DNA from: Acuticoccus sp963704595
GTDB lineage: Bacteria; Pseudomonadota; Alphaproteobacteria; Rhizobiales; Amorphaceae
NCBI GenBank assembly: GCA_963704595.1
Contig: OY969922.1
Location: forward strand, 3,472,001 to 3,536,000
Direction of reading: 5' to 3'
DNA: 64,000 nt
The first letter of the stretch is position 1, and every line of letters starts with the position of its first letter. The notes under the pieces are model-generated. The model was not told the origin of the DNA. It worked only from the letters and a program-made list of their open reading frames with translations, and did not search any database. The translations under genes and the position numbers were made by a program. Of the stretch, positions 56,978 to 64,000 are shown in pieces.

Positions 56978-57958
56978 ATGGACAACGGACGAGCCATGAA
57001 GGTGCTGCTTTGCGCCCCACGCGGCTTCTGCGCGGGCGTCGATCGCGCCATCCAGATTGTCGAGATCGCGCTGGAACGCTTCGGCGCGCCCGTCTACGTG
57101 CGCCACGAGATCGTCCACAACCGCTACGTCGTCCAGTCGCTGGAGGACAAGGGTGCGGTCTTCGTGGAGGAGCTCGAGGAGATCGAGGAGAACGACCGGC
57201 CGGTCATCTTCTCGGCCCACGGCGTTCCGAAGGAGGTCGAGGCGGACGCTGCGGCGCGCAACCTCTTCTTCCTCGACGCCACCTGCCCGCTGGTCTCCAA
57301 GGTCCACCGCGAGGCGGAGATCCACCACAGGCGCGGCCGCCACATCCTCCTCATCGGCCACGCCGGCCACCCGGAAGTCGTCGGCACCATGGGCCAGCTT
57401 CCCGAGGGCACCGTCGAGCTGATCGAGACCGTGCGCGACGTGATGGCGCTCGAGGTCAGCGATCCCGCGAACCTTGCCTGGATCAGCCAGACCACGCTTT
57501 CGGTCGACGATACGCGCGCCATCGTCGCCGCCCTCAACGACCGCTTCCCCGCGATCGTCGGCCCGCACAAGGACGACATCTGCTACGCCACCACCAACCG
57601 GCAGGACGCGGTGAAGTCGGTCGCGGCGGGCTGCGACGCCATGATCATCGTCGGCGCGCCCAACTCGTCCAACTCGCAGCGCCTTCGCGAAGTGGCGCTG
57701 TCGGCGGGCTGCAAGCGCGCACAGCTCATCCAGCGCGCCTCCGAGATCGACGTCGAGAGCTACGACAACTGCGCGACGCTCGGCATCACCGCCGGCGCCT
57801 CGGCCCCCGAGAAGCTGGTGGAGGAAGTGCTCGACCGCTTCGCCGCGCGCTTCGACCTGACGCTGGAGTCGGCCCGCACCGCGGACGAGACGGTCGTCTT
57901 CCCCCTCCCCCGCCTCCTGCGGGACGCTGCCAAACCCGAAAAGGCGATCGCCGGCTGA
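56978..57958 (+). CDS. ispH: 4-hydroxy-3-methylbut-2-enyl diphosphate reductase
   Basis: Last step of the MEP isoprenoid pathway, making IPP and DMAPP. The three cysteines binding the 4Fe-4S cluster are in PRGFCAGVDRA, LDATCPLVSKV and DDICYATTNRQ; the active-site HPE triad is in LLIGHAGHPEVVGTMGQ. 326 residues. The ATG at 56978 has an AGGGG ribosome site; MKVLLCAPRG six codons in is an alternative. First gene of ispH-thrB-rnhA. Confidence 0.96.
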   Translation: MDNGRAMKVLLCAPRGFCAGVDRAIQIVEIALERFGAPVYVRHEIVHNRYVVQSLEDKGAVFVEELEEIEENDRPVIFSAHGVPKEVEADAAARNLFFLDATCPLVSKVHREAEIHHRRGRHILLIGHAGHPEVVGTMGQLPEGTVELIETVRDVMALEVSDPANLAWISQTTLSVDDTRAIVAALNDRFPAIVGPHKDDICYATTNRQDAVKSVAAGCDAMIIVGAPNSSNSQRLREVALSAGCKRAQLIQRASEIDVESYDNCATLGITAGASAPEKLVEEVLDRFAARFDLTLESARTADETVVFPLPRLLRDAAKPEKAIAG

Positions 57959-57992
57959 ACAGGCCGCGATCCCGCGCGAAAATACACCGAAC

Positions 57993-58958
57993 ATGGCCGT
58001 CTATACTCACGTCGACGACGAGGCGCTCGCCGCCTTTCTGACACTCTACGACGTGGGCGGGATGCTCTCCGTCAAGGGCATCGCGGAGGGGGTGGAGAAC
58101 TCCAACTACCTCCTGCGGACCGAAAAAGGCACGTTCATCCTCACCCTCTACGAGCAGCGGGTGAACAAGGACGAACTCCCCTTCTTCCTGCACCTGATGG
58201 AGCATTGCGCCGACAAGGGCCTCGCGGTCCCCCGGCCGATCCACCGGCGCGACGGCGGCGTCATCTCAGAACTCTGCGGCCGCGCCGCCGCGATGGTCAC
58301 CTTCCTCGACGGTGTCGCCTCCCGCCGCCCGGGCCCGCAGCTCTGCGCCGAACTCGGCCGGGGCCTCGCCGAACTCCACCTCGCCACCGCCGACTTCGCC
58401 ATGACGCGGCAGAACGGCCTCGGCATGGAAGCGTGGGCGCCGCTGTTCGCCCATTCGCACGATGCGGCCGACACGGTCCTCCCGGGCCTTACCGCGATGG
58501 TGGACAACGAGCTCGCAGCGCTCGCCGCCCGCTGGCCGACCACCCTGCCCGCAGGCGTCATCCACGCCGACCTCTTCCCCGACAACGTCTTCTTCGTGCG
58601 CCAGAAACTGTCCGGGCTGATCGACTTCTATTTCGCCTGCAACGACATTCTCGCCTACGACCTCGCCATCTGCCTCAACGCCTGGTGCTTCGAGGAGGAC
58701 GGCTCGTTCAACGTCACGAAGTCGCGGGCGATGACCAGCGCCTATGCTGCCGTGCGCCCGCTCTCGGCGGACGAGATCGAGGCGATGCCGATCCTCGCCC
58801 GGGGCGCTGCGCTCCGCTTCCTGCTGACACGCCTGCACGACTGGCTGCGCGTGCCCGAAGGTGCGCTGGTGACGCCGAAGGACCCGAAGGACTACCTCAC
58901 GCGCCTGCGCTTCCACCGCCAGGTGAGGCGCGCGTCCGAATACGGGATCTCGCTGTGA
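57993..58958 (+). CDS. thrB: Homoserine kinase, type II (APH-fold)
   Basis: Phosphorylates homoserine in threonine biosynthesis. It is the choline-kinase/APH-fold enzyme used by alphaproteobacteria, not the GHMP kinase of E. coli. AVYTHVDDEALAAFL, EGVENSNYLL, VIHADLFPDNVFF (catalytic aspartate and asparagine) and GLIDFYFACND (metal-binding aspartate) are visible. 321 residues. Lies 34 bases after ispH and overlaps rnhA by four bases (GTGA). Confidence 0.94.
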   Translation: MAVYTHVDDEALAAFLTLYDVGGMLSVKGIAEGVENSNYLLRTEKGTFILTLYEQRVNKDELPFFLHLMEHCADKGLAVPRPIHRRDGGVISELCGRAAAMVTFLDGVASRRPGPQLCAELGRGLAELHLATADFAMTRQNGLGMEAWAPLFAHSHDAADTVLPGLTAMVDNELAALAARWPTTLPAGVIHADLFPDNVFFVRQKLSGLIDFYFACNDILAYDLAICLNAWCFEEDGSFNVTKSRAMTSAYAAVRPLSADEIEAMPILARGAALRFLLTRLHDWLRVPEGALVTPKDPKDYLTRLRFHRQVRRASEYGISL

Positions 58959-59407
58959 GCGAGGACCGCGACATCGTGATCTACACGGACGGCGCCTGCA
59001 GCGGGAACCCCGGCCCCGGCGGCTGGGGCGCGATCCTGACGTTCGGCGAGCACGAGAAGGAGCTCTACGGCGGCGAGAAGGACACCACCAACAACCGCAT
59101 GGAGCTCACCGCCGCGATCCGCGCGCTGGAGGCGCTGAAGCGCCCCGTCGAGGTGACCCTCTACACCGACAGCCAGTATCTGCGGAAAGGCATCACCGAG
59201 TGGCTGGCGGGCTGGAAGCGGAAGAACTGGATGACCGCCTCCAAGCAGCCGGTGAAGAACGAGGACCTGTGGCGCGAGCTCGACGCGCAGGCCCGCCTCC
59301 ACAAGGTCGACTGGAAGTGGGTGAAGGGCCACGCCGGCCACCCGATGAACGAGCGCGCCGACGAGCTCGCCCGCCGCGGCATCGCCGAGGTCCGCGCCGC
59401 CCGCTGA
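58955..59407 (+). CDS. rnhA: Ribonuclease HI
   Basis: Cleaves RNA in RNA-DNA hybrids (primers, R-loops). The catalytic carboxylates are D12 in YTDGACSGNPGPGGW, E50 in NNRMELTAAI, D72 in LYTDSQYL and the final aspartate in NERADELAR; the basic handle region WLAGWKRKNWMTASKQP is present. 150 residues, GTG start overlapping the thrB stop (GTGA). Confidence 0.97.
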   Translation: MSEDRDIVIYTDGACSGNPGPGGWGAILTFGEHEKELYGGEKDTTNNRMELTAAIRALEALKRPVEVTLYTDSQYLRKGITEWLAGWKRKNWMTASKQPVKNEDLWRELDAQARLHKVDWKWVKGHAGHPMNERADELARRGIAEVRAAR

Positions 59408-59475
59408 AGCGCGTCCATTTTCCGCGCTCCGGCGGCTTGCGAGCCCGCGCCCGCGACGCCATAAGCAAGTGGCGT

Positions 59476-59552
59476 GTCCTCGTAGCTCAGCAGGATAGAG
59501 CACCAGATTCCTAATCTGGGGGTCGCAGGTTCGAATCCTGCCGGGGACACCA
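59476..59552 (+). tRNA. tRNA-Arg (anticodon CCT)
   Basis: A complete cloverleaf. Acceptor GTCCTCG pairs with CGGGGAC. The anticodon stem CCAGA/TCTGG holds loop TTCCTAA with anticodon CCT. The T-arm is GCAGG-TTCGAAT-CCTGC, the discriminator is A, and CCA is encoded. It reads the AGG arginine codon, which is rare in this high-GC genome. 3' ends of such tRNAs are common integration sites. Confidence 0.97.
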
Positions 59553-59675
59553 TTCCTCCTTCTGTCCACGAATGCGACTGCACGTCCACTGGAGCGTTTT
59601 CGCAGCCGAGGTCGTCACCGGCCGGTCTGCTTGCGTGGTCGCTGCAGCCCGATGGCGGGAAAGAGACCGTTCGCG

Positions 59676-60572
59676 TTACATCGTTCCCGGCCACAGACCG
59701 CCATCGAGTTCGGGGAACAAAAGCTCGAACTTGCCCTCCACGGCAGCGATGCCGAGGCCGAAGGTGAAACCTGTGTCCATCCTGACCGGGTTCGGCAGTG
59801 TCGTGATGCGGGACGGCAGATCCTGGAAACGGATCGTGTTGACCGACATATGCGCTCCCCCCGCGGTCGTCCAGAGGACTGGCCCGCCAAACTCGTTGGC
59901 CGCCAGGGCCCCGGTGGTCTTGAACGGGTTCCACGGCCCGCCTGTCGTTGCCGAGACCACGCCACCAATGCCCCTTGCCACCCCGGCTGCGGTGAACTTG
60001 TAGAATGCCGTACGCCTTGCCGCATCATCGAATATTTCGAAGATGTTGTACTGGGCGCTGATGAACTTGAACACACCCCCGGAAATTTCCATGTGCATCT
60101 TGATGTGGAAAGACTTGGTCTTCGCCTTTACAGGCGGAGCCGGCGGTACGCGCTTTGGCGGCTTGTCTTTCTTTTTAGGCGGAATCGGAAGAACAACCAG
60201 GGCGACGGCCCGTTCGAACTCGTCCTCCTTGACCACACTCGTGGAGAATTCTTCGCCAATTGCATCAGTCTGCATCTGAAGGTCGTGGGTGCCCATGAAG
60301 CGCAATATGTCGGCGACGTTCTCGGCACGCTTGCGCGACAACGCCATGTTGAAGGCGTTGGAGCCGGACTGGCTCGCGATCCCCTGCATCCAGATCGAGC
60401 CTCGCCCATGCGCCAGAAGCGGGAATACCCGGTCCGCCAGGAAATCAAAATGCTCTTTCTTCGGCACATCGCCAGAGATATCAAAATTGTAAAGTCTTGC
60501 TTGAATCCTTCCGACTGAAGGATCTGTGAGTGTTGTATCAAGAATCTTTCCAACACCTGTGGCCTTTACCAT
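59676..60572 (-). CDS. Orphan protein with N-terminal OmpA-like domain
   Basis: A 298-residue protein without a signal peptide. Residues ~25-130 look like an OmpA/MotB-type peptidoglycan-binding domain (YNFDISGDVPKKEHFDFLAD, then GIASQSGSNAFNMALSRKRA and ENVADILRFMG). A Lys/Pro linker (PIPPKKKDKPPKRVPPAPP) leads to a C-terminal domain I do not recognise, rich in Gly, Phe and Thr. OmpA-like domains normally work in the periplasm, so the missing export signal is odd; it might be secreted another way or fold for another ligand. Base composition is less GC-rich than its neighbours and it follows a tRNA gene, both hinting at transfer. Confidence 0.7.
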   Translation of the reverse strand: MVKATGVGKILDTTLTDPSVGRIQARLYNFDISGDVPKKEHFDFLADRVFPLLAHGRGSIWMQGIASQSGSNAFNMALSRKRAENVADILRFMGTHDLQMQTDAIGEEFSTSVVKEDEFERAVALVVLPIPPKKKDKPPKRVPPAPPVKAKTKSFHIKMHMEISGGVFKFISAQYNIFEIFDDAARRTAFYKFTAAGVARGIGGVVSATTGGPWNPFKTTGALAANEFGGPVLWTTAGGAHMSVNTIRFQDLPSRITTLPNPVRMDTGFTFGLGIAAVEGKFELLFPELDGGLWPGTM

Positions 60573-61085
60573 AGCGATATCCTTTCATTAAAAATCGATG
60601 AAATTGATAATCGAACGTAATCAATACTGCGGTTCCGCGCGCATAATGTAAGCGCAACGGAAGAAAATGAATAAGCGCTGCCGGAAAATTATGAGCGGCC
60701 ACGACGTTGCGGCGCGCGACGCACTTTCGCCTCGCCCCGGAAGCTCGGCGGATGAAAGACGTCAACCGGCTGCAGACCGCCCGAGGCAAGAGCCTGTCGT
60801 TGTACCGCCGACCTGAACCCGTGAGCGACAAACAGCGCGAGTGCGGCGGCGGAGCTGCACGCCGGTGTGCCGGGCTCCCGCAGTCAGCGCGTCAATCGTC
60901 GGATTCATCCAGCGGGTTGATCGCGGGTCAGCCATAGTTTCCGCCGCGCCGGGTTCCGGATTGCCTACCCGGCGGACACCGGTGTCGTACTGGCTGATCG
61001 CGCCGTCCTGATTGGCCGTCAGTGACGGTTGTCGTGTCGCTTCGCACGTGCCGCGCCCACGGATGTATTTCGACAGCAGGCTGCT
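60573..61085. other. 513-base region without a supported gene
   Basis: The part next to the orphan gene (60573-60690) is AT-rich and probably its promoter. The rest returns to high GC. Open frames here lack ribosome sites and recognisable motifs. I see no RNA gene, repeat of the tRNA end, or strong terminator. Confidence 0.5.
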
Positions 61086-62240
61086 TCAGGATCTCGCGGC
61101 GGGCCGGCCGAGCCTCTGATACGGGATGACGGCAGGGAGTTCGGCGGGCTGAGGCAACGGCGTGCGCTCGCCGAAGACCACCTGGTTCCGGCCGCTCGCC
61201 TTGGCCCGGTAAAGCGCCTTGTCGGCGATTTCGAATGCAAATCCGCTCCGGACCGGCGTTTCGCTCCAGAAGACGCCGAAGCTCGCGGTGATCGGGCGGC
61301 GCAGCGCTGCATCCGGGCAGTCCATCACCGAGATGGCATGGCGGAGGCGCTCGGCCACCATCGCGGTCTGCTGCCTGTCGGTGCCCGGCAGGCAGACCGC
61401 AAACTCTTCGCCGCCAAACCGCGCCGTGAGGTCGCCATCCCGCAGGCAGCTGCGCAGTGTCTGCGCGACGCAGACGAGCACACGGTCGCCGAACGCATGG
61501 CCGCAGCTGTCGTTGACGGACTTGAAGTGGTCGAGATCGACCAGGATGTAGGCGGTTCCGGCGGACTCGAACGGCAGGATCGAGGAGGCAAAGTGCGCCT
61601 CGAAGCTGCGGCGGTTCATCAGGCCCGTCAGCGGATCGACGGACGCCTGGTCGCGCAGATGTCTCTCGAGCCGCTCCTGCCGCCGCTCCCGCTCGAGGAA
61701 GCCTCCCAGGACCGTCGCGCCGACGACGTTGATGACGGTGAGGATCGGAACGGCCGCGGAGAACACCTGCGACCAGTACTCGCGCGGCAGCAGGAACGTG
61801 CAGAGATAGGAGATGCTGATTGCGAGCCCCAGCACGACGAGGTGCAGGTGGGTGATCGCCACGAGGTCGCGCGTCAGGTGCCGCCAGGCGAGCCCCGCGC
61901 AGGTCGCGACGGCAAGGGAAAGGACGCACACGTTCGGTAGCGGATTGCTTTCGGCATAGCGGGTCGCGGCGGCCATGGCGAAGCTGATGAGTGCCGCGAT
62001 CGGCCCGGCGAACGCACCGGCGCAGCCGACGAAGAGGTTGCGCGGATCGATCTGGATCCCGTTGATCACCATGATCGGCTGCAGCGACACGATGACGGCG
62101 CCGATGCCGAGGATCGCACCGAACGCAACCTGAAGCGCAAGGCTGTAGGCGATCCGCCTGCGGGCAATGGCAAAACACATGGCGGTCAGCGCCATCAGCC
62201 CTGCAAAATTCAGGATCGGCAGGAGATAGAATGACATCAT
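61086..62240 (-). CDS. Membrane-bound diguanylate cyclase (5TM-LYT sensor + GGDEF)
   Basis: A 384-residue cyclic-di-GMP synthase. The N-terminal ~190 residues hold five to six membrane helices with the LYT-type pattern (SLQPIMVINGIQIDPRNLFV, GCAGAFAGPIAALISFAMAA). The GGDEF domain follows (SVDPLTGLMNRRSFEAHF, LVDLDHFKSVND), with active-site signature GGEEF and an RDGD inhibitory RxxD site exactly five residues before it. It is a second protein of the same architecture as 13945-15138, in a different setting. It stands alone, so regulation is unknown. Confidence 0.93.
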   Translation of the reverse strand: MMSFYLLPILNFAGLMALTAMCFAIARRRIAYSLALQVAFGAILGIGAVIVSLQPIMVINGIQIDPRNLFVGCAGAFAGPIAALISFAMAAATRYAESNPLPNVCVLSLAVATCAGLAWRHLTRDLVAITHLHLVVLGLAISISYLCTFLLPREYWSQVFSAAVPILTVINVVGATVLGGFLERERRQERLERHLRDQASVDPLTGLMNRRSFEAHFASSILPFESAGTAYILVDLDHFKSVNDSCGHAFGDRVLVCVAQTLRSCLRDGDLTARFGGEEFAVCLPGTDRQQTAMVAERLRHAISVMDCPDAALRRPITASFGVFWSETPVRSGFAFEIADKALYRAKASGRNQVVFGERTPLPQPAELPAVIPYQRLGRPAARS

Positions 62241-62541
62241 TCTGTATGGCCTTGCGCGAGTCCGGTCGAGTAAAGCGCCGGCGAGCTCAAGTCGTCGTTA
62301 CATTCATCACGAGTTGAGGACATTGCGCGCGTCCCTGGCTGCGGTGGTCGCCGGCATATCCGAAGGATTAATTTCCATTCGAAGCCTCGTCGGCAATCCC
62401 GCCTTCGTAACGTGCGCCCGCCGACGGTTGTTCTTTACATTAATTTACACAAACGCGGGCCTCTAAGAAAGGAGTGTCCAGCGGTTACCGCCGCCTGCGG
62501 ACTACACAGACGCGTGACTGGGGAAGGCCGTTGTCCCCTTT
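62241..62541. other. 301-base region without a supported gene
   Basis: Lies upstream of the diguanylate cyclase gene and downstream of the sulfatase gene, both on the - strand. AT content rises around 62360-62470, consistent with a promoter for the cyclase. No clear terminator for the sulfatase gene was found. Confidence 0.45.
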
Positions 62542-64000
62542 TCAACCCTGCGAAGCATCGTCCAGCCGGTTGATGGCGGGATCGAAGGTCCAGACGTGGG
62601 TGCTGTCGGGCTGCGTTGCACGGGCCCAGGCGCCGATCACGTCCTTCTCCGCGCGGCGCTCGGCCATGCGGGCGGCGATGCGGTCGCCGTGCCAGCCGTC
62701 CGCGGCAATCCGGGCGCGAAGATCGGAGAGTACGCCGGCCATTGCGGGATCGTCGGCGAGGTCCCGCGTCTCGTCGGGGTCGGCGGCGAGGTCGAAGAGC
62801 TGGTCGGGCGCGCCGTTGTAGACGACGAGCTTGTGGTCGCCGGCGCGGACCATCCGCTGCTGCACGGCGCGGCCGCCGGTCCATGCCGGCACGGTGTCGG
62901 TGCAATATTCGGAGAAGGTTACGCTCTGCCACGGTGCTGCGACGTCCTGCGCGAGGCGCCAGAAGCTGCGGCCGTCGGCATGGGGGAGCGGCGCGCCGCC
63001 CATCGCCTCGATCATCGTCTGCCCGAGGTCCGTGAGGTTGACGACTTCGTCCCGCACGGCCCCTTCCGGGAGGACGCCGGGGAGCCGCATCACCAGCGGT
63101 ACCTTCACCGACTCCTCGTAGAATGTGTGCTTCCAGAAGAGGCCGCGCTCGCCGACATGGTCGCCATGGTCGGAGGCGTAGACGACGAGCGTGTCGTCCA
63201 TCAGCCCGGTGGCCTCCAGCGCTTCGAGGATCTGCCCGATCATCTCGTCCATCCGCCCGACAAGGCCCCAGTAGGCAGTCCGTGCGCGGGCGACGGCCTC
63301 GTCCGAAGCGCCGGCGATGCCGCGGTCCTCGCGCCACCAGGTGTGGAACGGGTGGTCGGCGGCCTCCGGCCCGAGGCGCGGCGGGGGCACGCGGCCGGCC
63401 ACTGCGTCGTACGCCTCGCGGTCCACCACGTAGGGCGGGTGCGGCAGCATCAGGCCGACGGTGAGCGCGAACGGCGTCCCTGCAGCGGCGTGGCGCGGCG
63501 CCTCCTCGGCGAGCCAGCGGACGGCCGCCGCGGTCACCGCCTCGTCCTTGGCCTGGTAGGCGCCGTAGCCGCGGCCGGCCTTTTCCAGCGATTCGGGCTG
63601 CGGATCGTTGGTGCCGGCGAGGACGCCGAGTGAATGGCGTGAGGTCCCCGGCCAGTTCGGGCTGTGCTCGCCGACGTGGCGTTCGGCGTAGCCGTGGAGC
63701 TGGTCGGGTCCCATCGCATGCATTCGCCCGATCAGCACGGGCCATGCGCCGGCGGCGCCCAGCGCGTGCGGCCACGTCGGCAGGTCGGAGCGCAGGATGT
63801 CGTCGTTGGTCCAGCATTCCTGCCGGTGCGGCCAGCGGCCGGTCAGCATGCTCATCCGGCTCGGCACGCACACCGGCGAGGGGCAGTAGGCGTTGGTGAA
63901 GCGCACGCCCTCGGCGGCGAGGCGATCGATGTTGGGCGTCGCCACCACCGCGTCGCCGTAGCAGCCGGTGACCGCGGGCGTGTGCTGATCGGAGAACAGG
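62542..64000 (-). CDS. Type-I sulfatase (partial, 5' end beyond window)
   Basis: At least 486 residues of an arylsulfatase/choline-sulfatase-type enzyme, running off the right edge. The formylglycine signature CxPxR is present as CVPSR (in SPVCVPSRMSMLTGRWPH). Metal and sulfate-site residues are seen in FSDQHTPAVTGCYGDA, MLPHPPY and VVYASDHGDHVGERG. The open frame continues to the window end, so the ATG inside (63948) is not the start. It hydrolyses a sulfate ester after the cysteine is converted by a formylglycine-generating enzyme, not seen here. Substrate unknown. Confidence 0.9.
   Translation of the reverse strand, partial: LFSDQHTPAVTGCYGDAVVATPNIDRLAAEGVRFTNAYCPSPVCVPSRMSMLTGRWPHRQECWTNDDILRSDLPTWPHALGAAGAWPVLIGRMHAMGPDQLHGYAERHVGEHSPNWPGTSRHSLGVLAGTNDPQPESLEKAGRGYGAYQAKDEAVTAAAVRWLAEEAPRHAAAGTPFALTVGLMLPHPPYVVDREAYDAVAGRVPPPRLGPEAADHPFHTWWREDRGIAGASDEAVARARTAYWGLVGRMDEMIGQILEALEATGLMDDTLVVYASDHGDHVGERGLFWKHTFYEESVKVPLVMRLPGVLPEGAVRDEVVNLTDLGQTMIEAMGGAPLPHADGRSFWRLAQDVAAPWQSVTFSEYCTDTVPAWTGGRAVQQRMVRAGDHKLVVYNGAPDQLFDLAADPDETRDLADDPAMAGVLSDLRARIAADGWHGDRIAARMAERRAEKDVIGAWARATQPDSTHVWTFDPAINRLDDASQG

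Noticed and set aside
60538..60831. 97-codon - strand open frame upstream of the OmpA-like gene
   Set aside because: Overlaps the start of the better-supported gene, has no ribosome site and no recognisable sequence.
59553..62541. Second copy of the tRNA-Arg 3' end marking an island boundary
   Set aside because: No repeat of the T-arm/acceptor sequence was seen by eye in this stretch; an att pair may lie outside the window or not exist.

Overview
The window is a high-GC chromosomal segment from an alphaproteobacterium, most likely of the Hyphomicrobiales (Rhizobiales) type. The evidence is the general L-amino-acid permease operon aapJQMP next to metC, a short prolyl-tRNA synthetase without the editing insertion, a split glycine decarboxylase (gcvPA/gcvPB), a type-II thrB followed by rnhA, and strong G/C bias at third codon positions. 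Genes are tightly packed, and most operon junctions overlap by 1 or 4 bases (TGATG, ATGA, GTGA). I cannot name the genus from sequence alone.

Region by region. (1) 1-5042, + strand: end of an amino-acid ABC ATPase, a phosphotriesterase-like hydrolase, a DapA-family enzyme, and one very long polypeptide fusing a 2Fe-2S ferredoxin domain, an FAD oxidoreductase with a BFD-type cysteine cluster, and a DAO-type FAD oxidase. It looks like an imino-acid, D-amino-acid or opine oxidation locus. (2) 5043-12342: a sugar-type ABC importer (binding protein, two permeases, ATPase) with a sugar isomerase-like protein and a Gfo/Idh/MocA dehydrogenase, opposed by a LacI-type regulator. A perfect 14-bp palindrome lies between the divergent genes. 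(3) 12528-15138: a GAF-EAL protein and a membrane-bound diguanylate cyclase. (4) 15149-22680, - strand: a nine-gene overlapping operon with two CaiB-type CoA-transferases, an acyl-CoA dehydrogenase, two MaoC-like hotdog proteins, two unusual DapA-family proteins, a small ferredoxin-like-fold protein and a LysR regulator. It reads as an uncharacterised CoA-dependent catabolic route. (5) 23085-30081: proS, lolC/E, lolD and dnaE, all essential, all broken by many single-base insertions. (6) 30098-40780: threonine dehydratase, metallophosphoesterase, an ArnT-like glycosyltransferase, aapJQMP, metC, and a GT2/LABN membrane glycosylation pair. (7) 40921-48966: a small secreted protein, then the translation/transcription operon rimP-nusA-ylxR-infB-rbfA-truB. 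(8) 49058-56896: rppH, a flavin-binding protein, an SDR, and the glycine cleavage operon gcvT-gcvH-NUDIX-gcvPA-gcvPB behind a tandem glycine riboswitch, then a lipoprotein. (9) 56978-59552: ispH, thrB, rnhA and tRNA-Arg(CCT). (10) 59676-64000: an AT-richer orphan gene with an OmpA-like domain, a second membrane diguanylate cyclase, and a sulfatase cut by the window end.

The main caveat is sequence quality. Roughly forty single-base frame errors, nearly all insertions, break otherwise well-conserved genes. They are densest in 23.3-30.0 kb, with others near 0.8-3.2, 36.4, 40.2-40.6, 43.7, 53.5 and 55.8 kb. After mentally removing them, the proteins recover normal length and family motifs, so I treat these genes as intact and the breaks as assembly error. 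Coordinates for these genes span the whole locus.

The most interesting biology is the operon at 15149-22680, which is built from three tandem paralogue pairs (CoA-transferase, MaoC, DapA-like). One MaoC copy has lost its catalytic pair, and both DapA-like copies carry an altered active-site motif. Next are the three-subunits-in-one oxidase at 2200-5042, a NUDIX gene embedded in the glycine cleavage operon, and an apparent CTG start for the YlxR-family gene.
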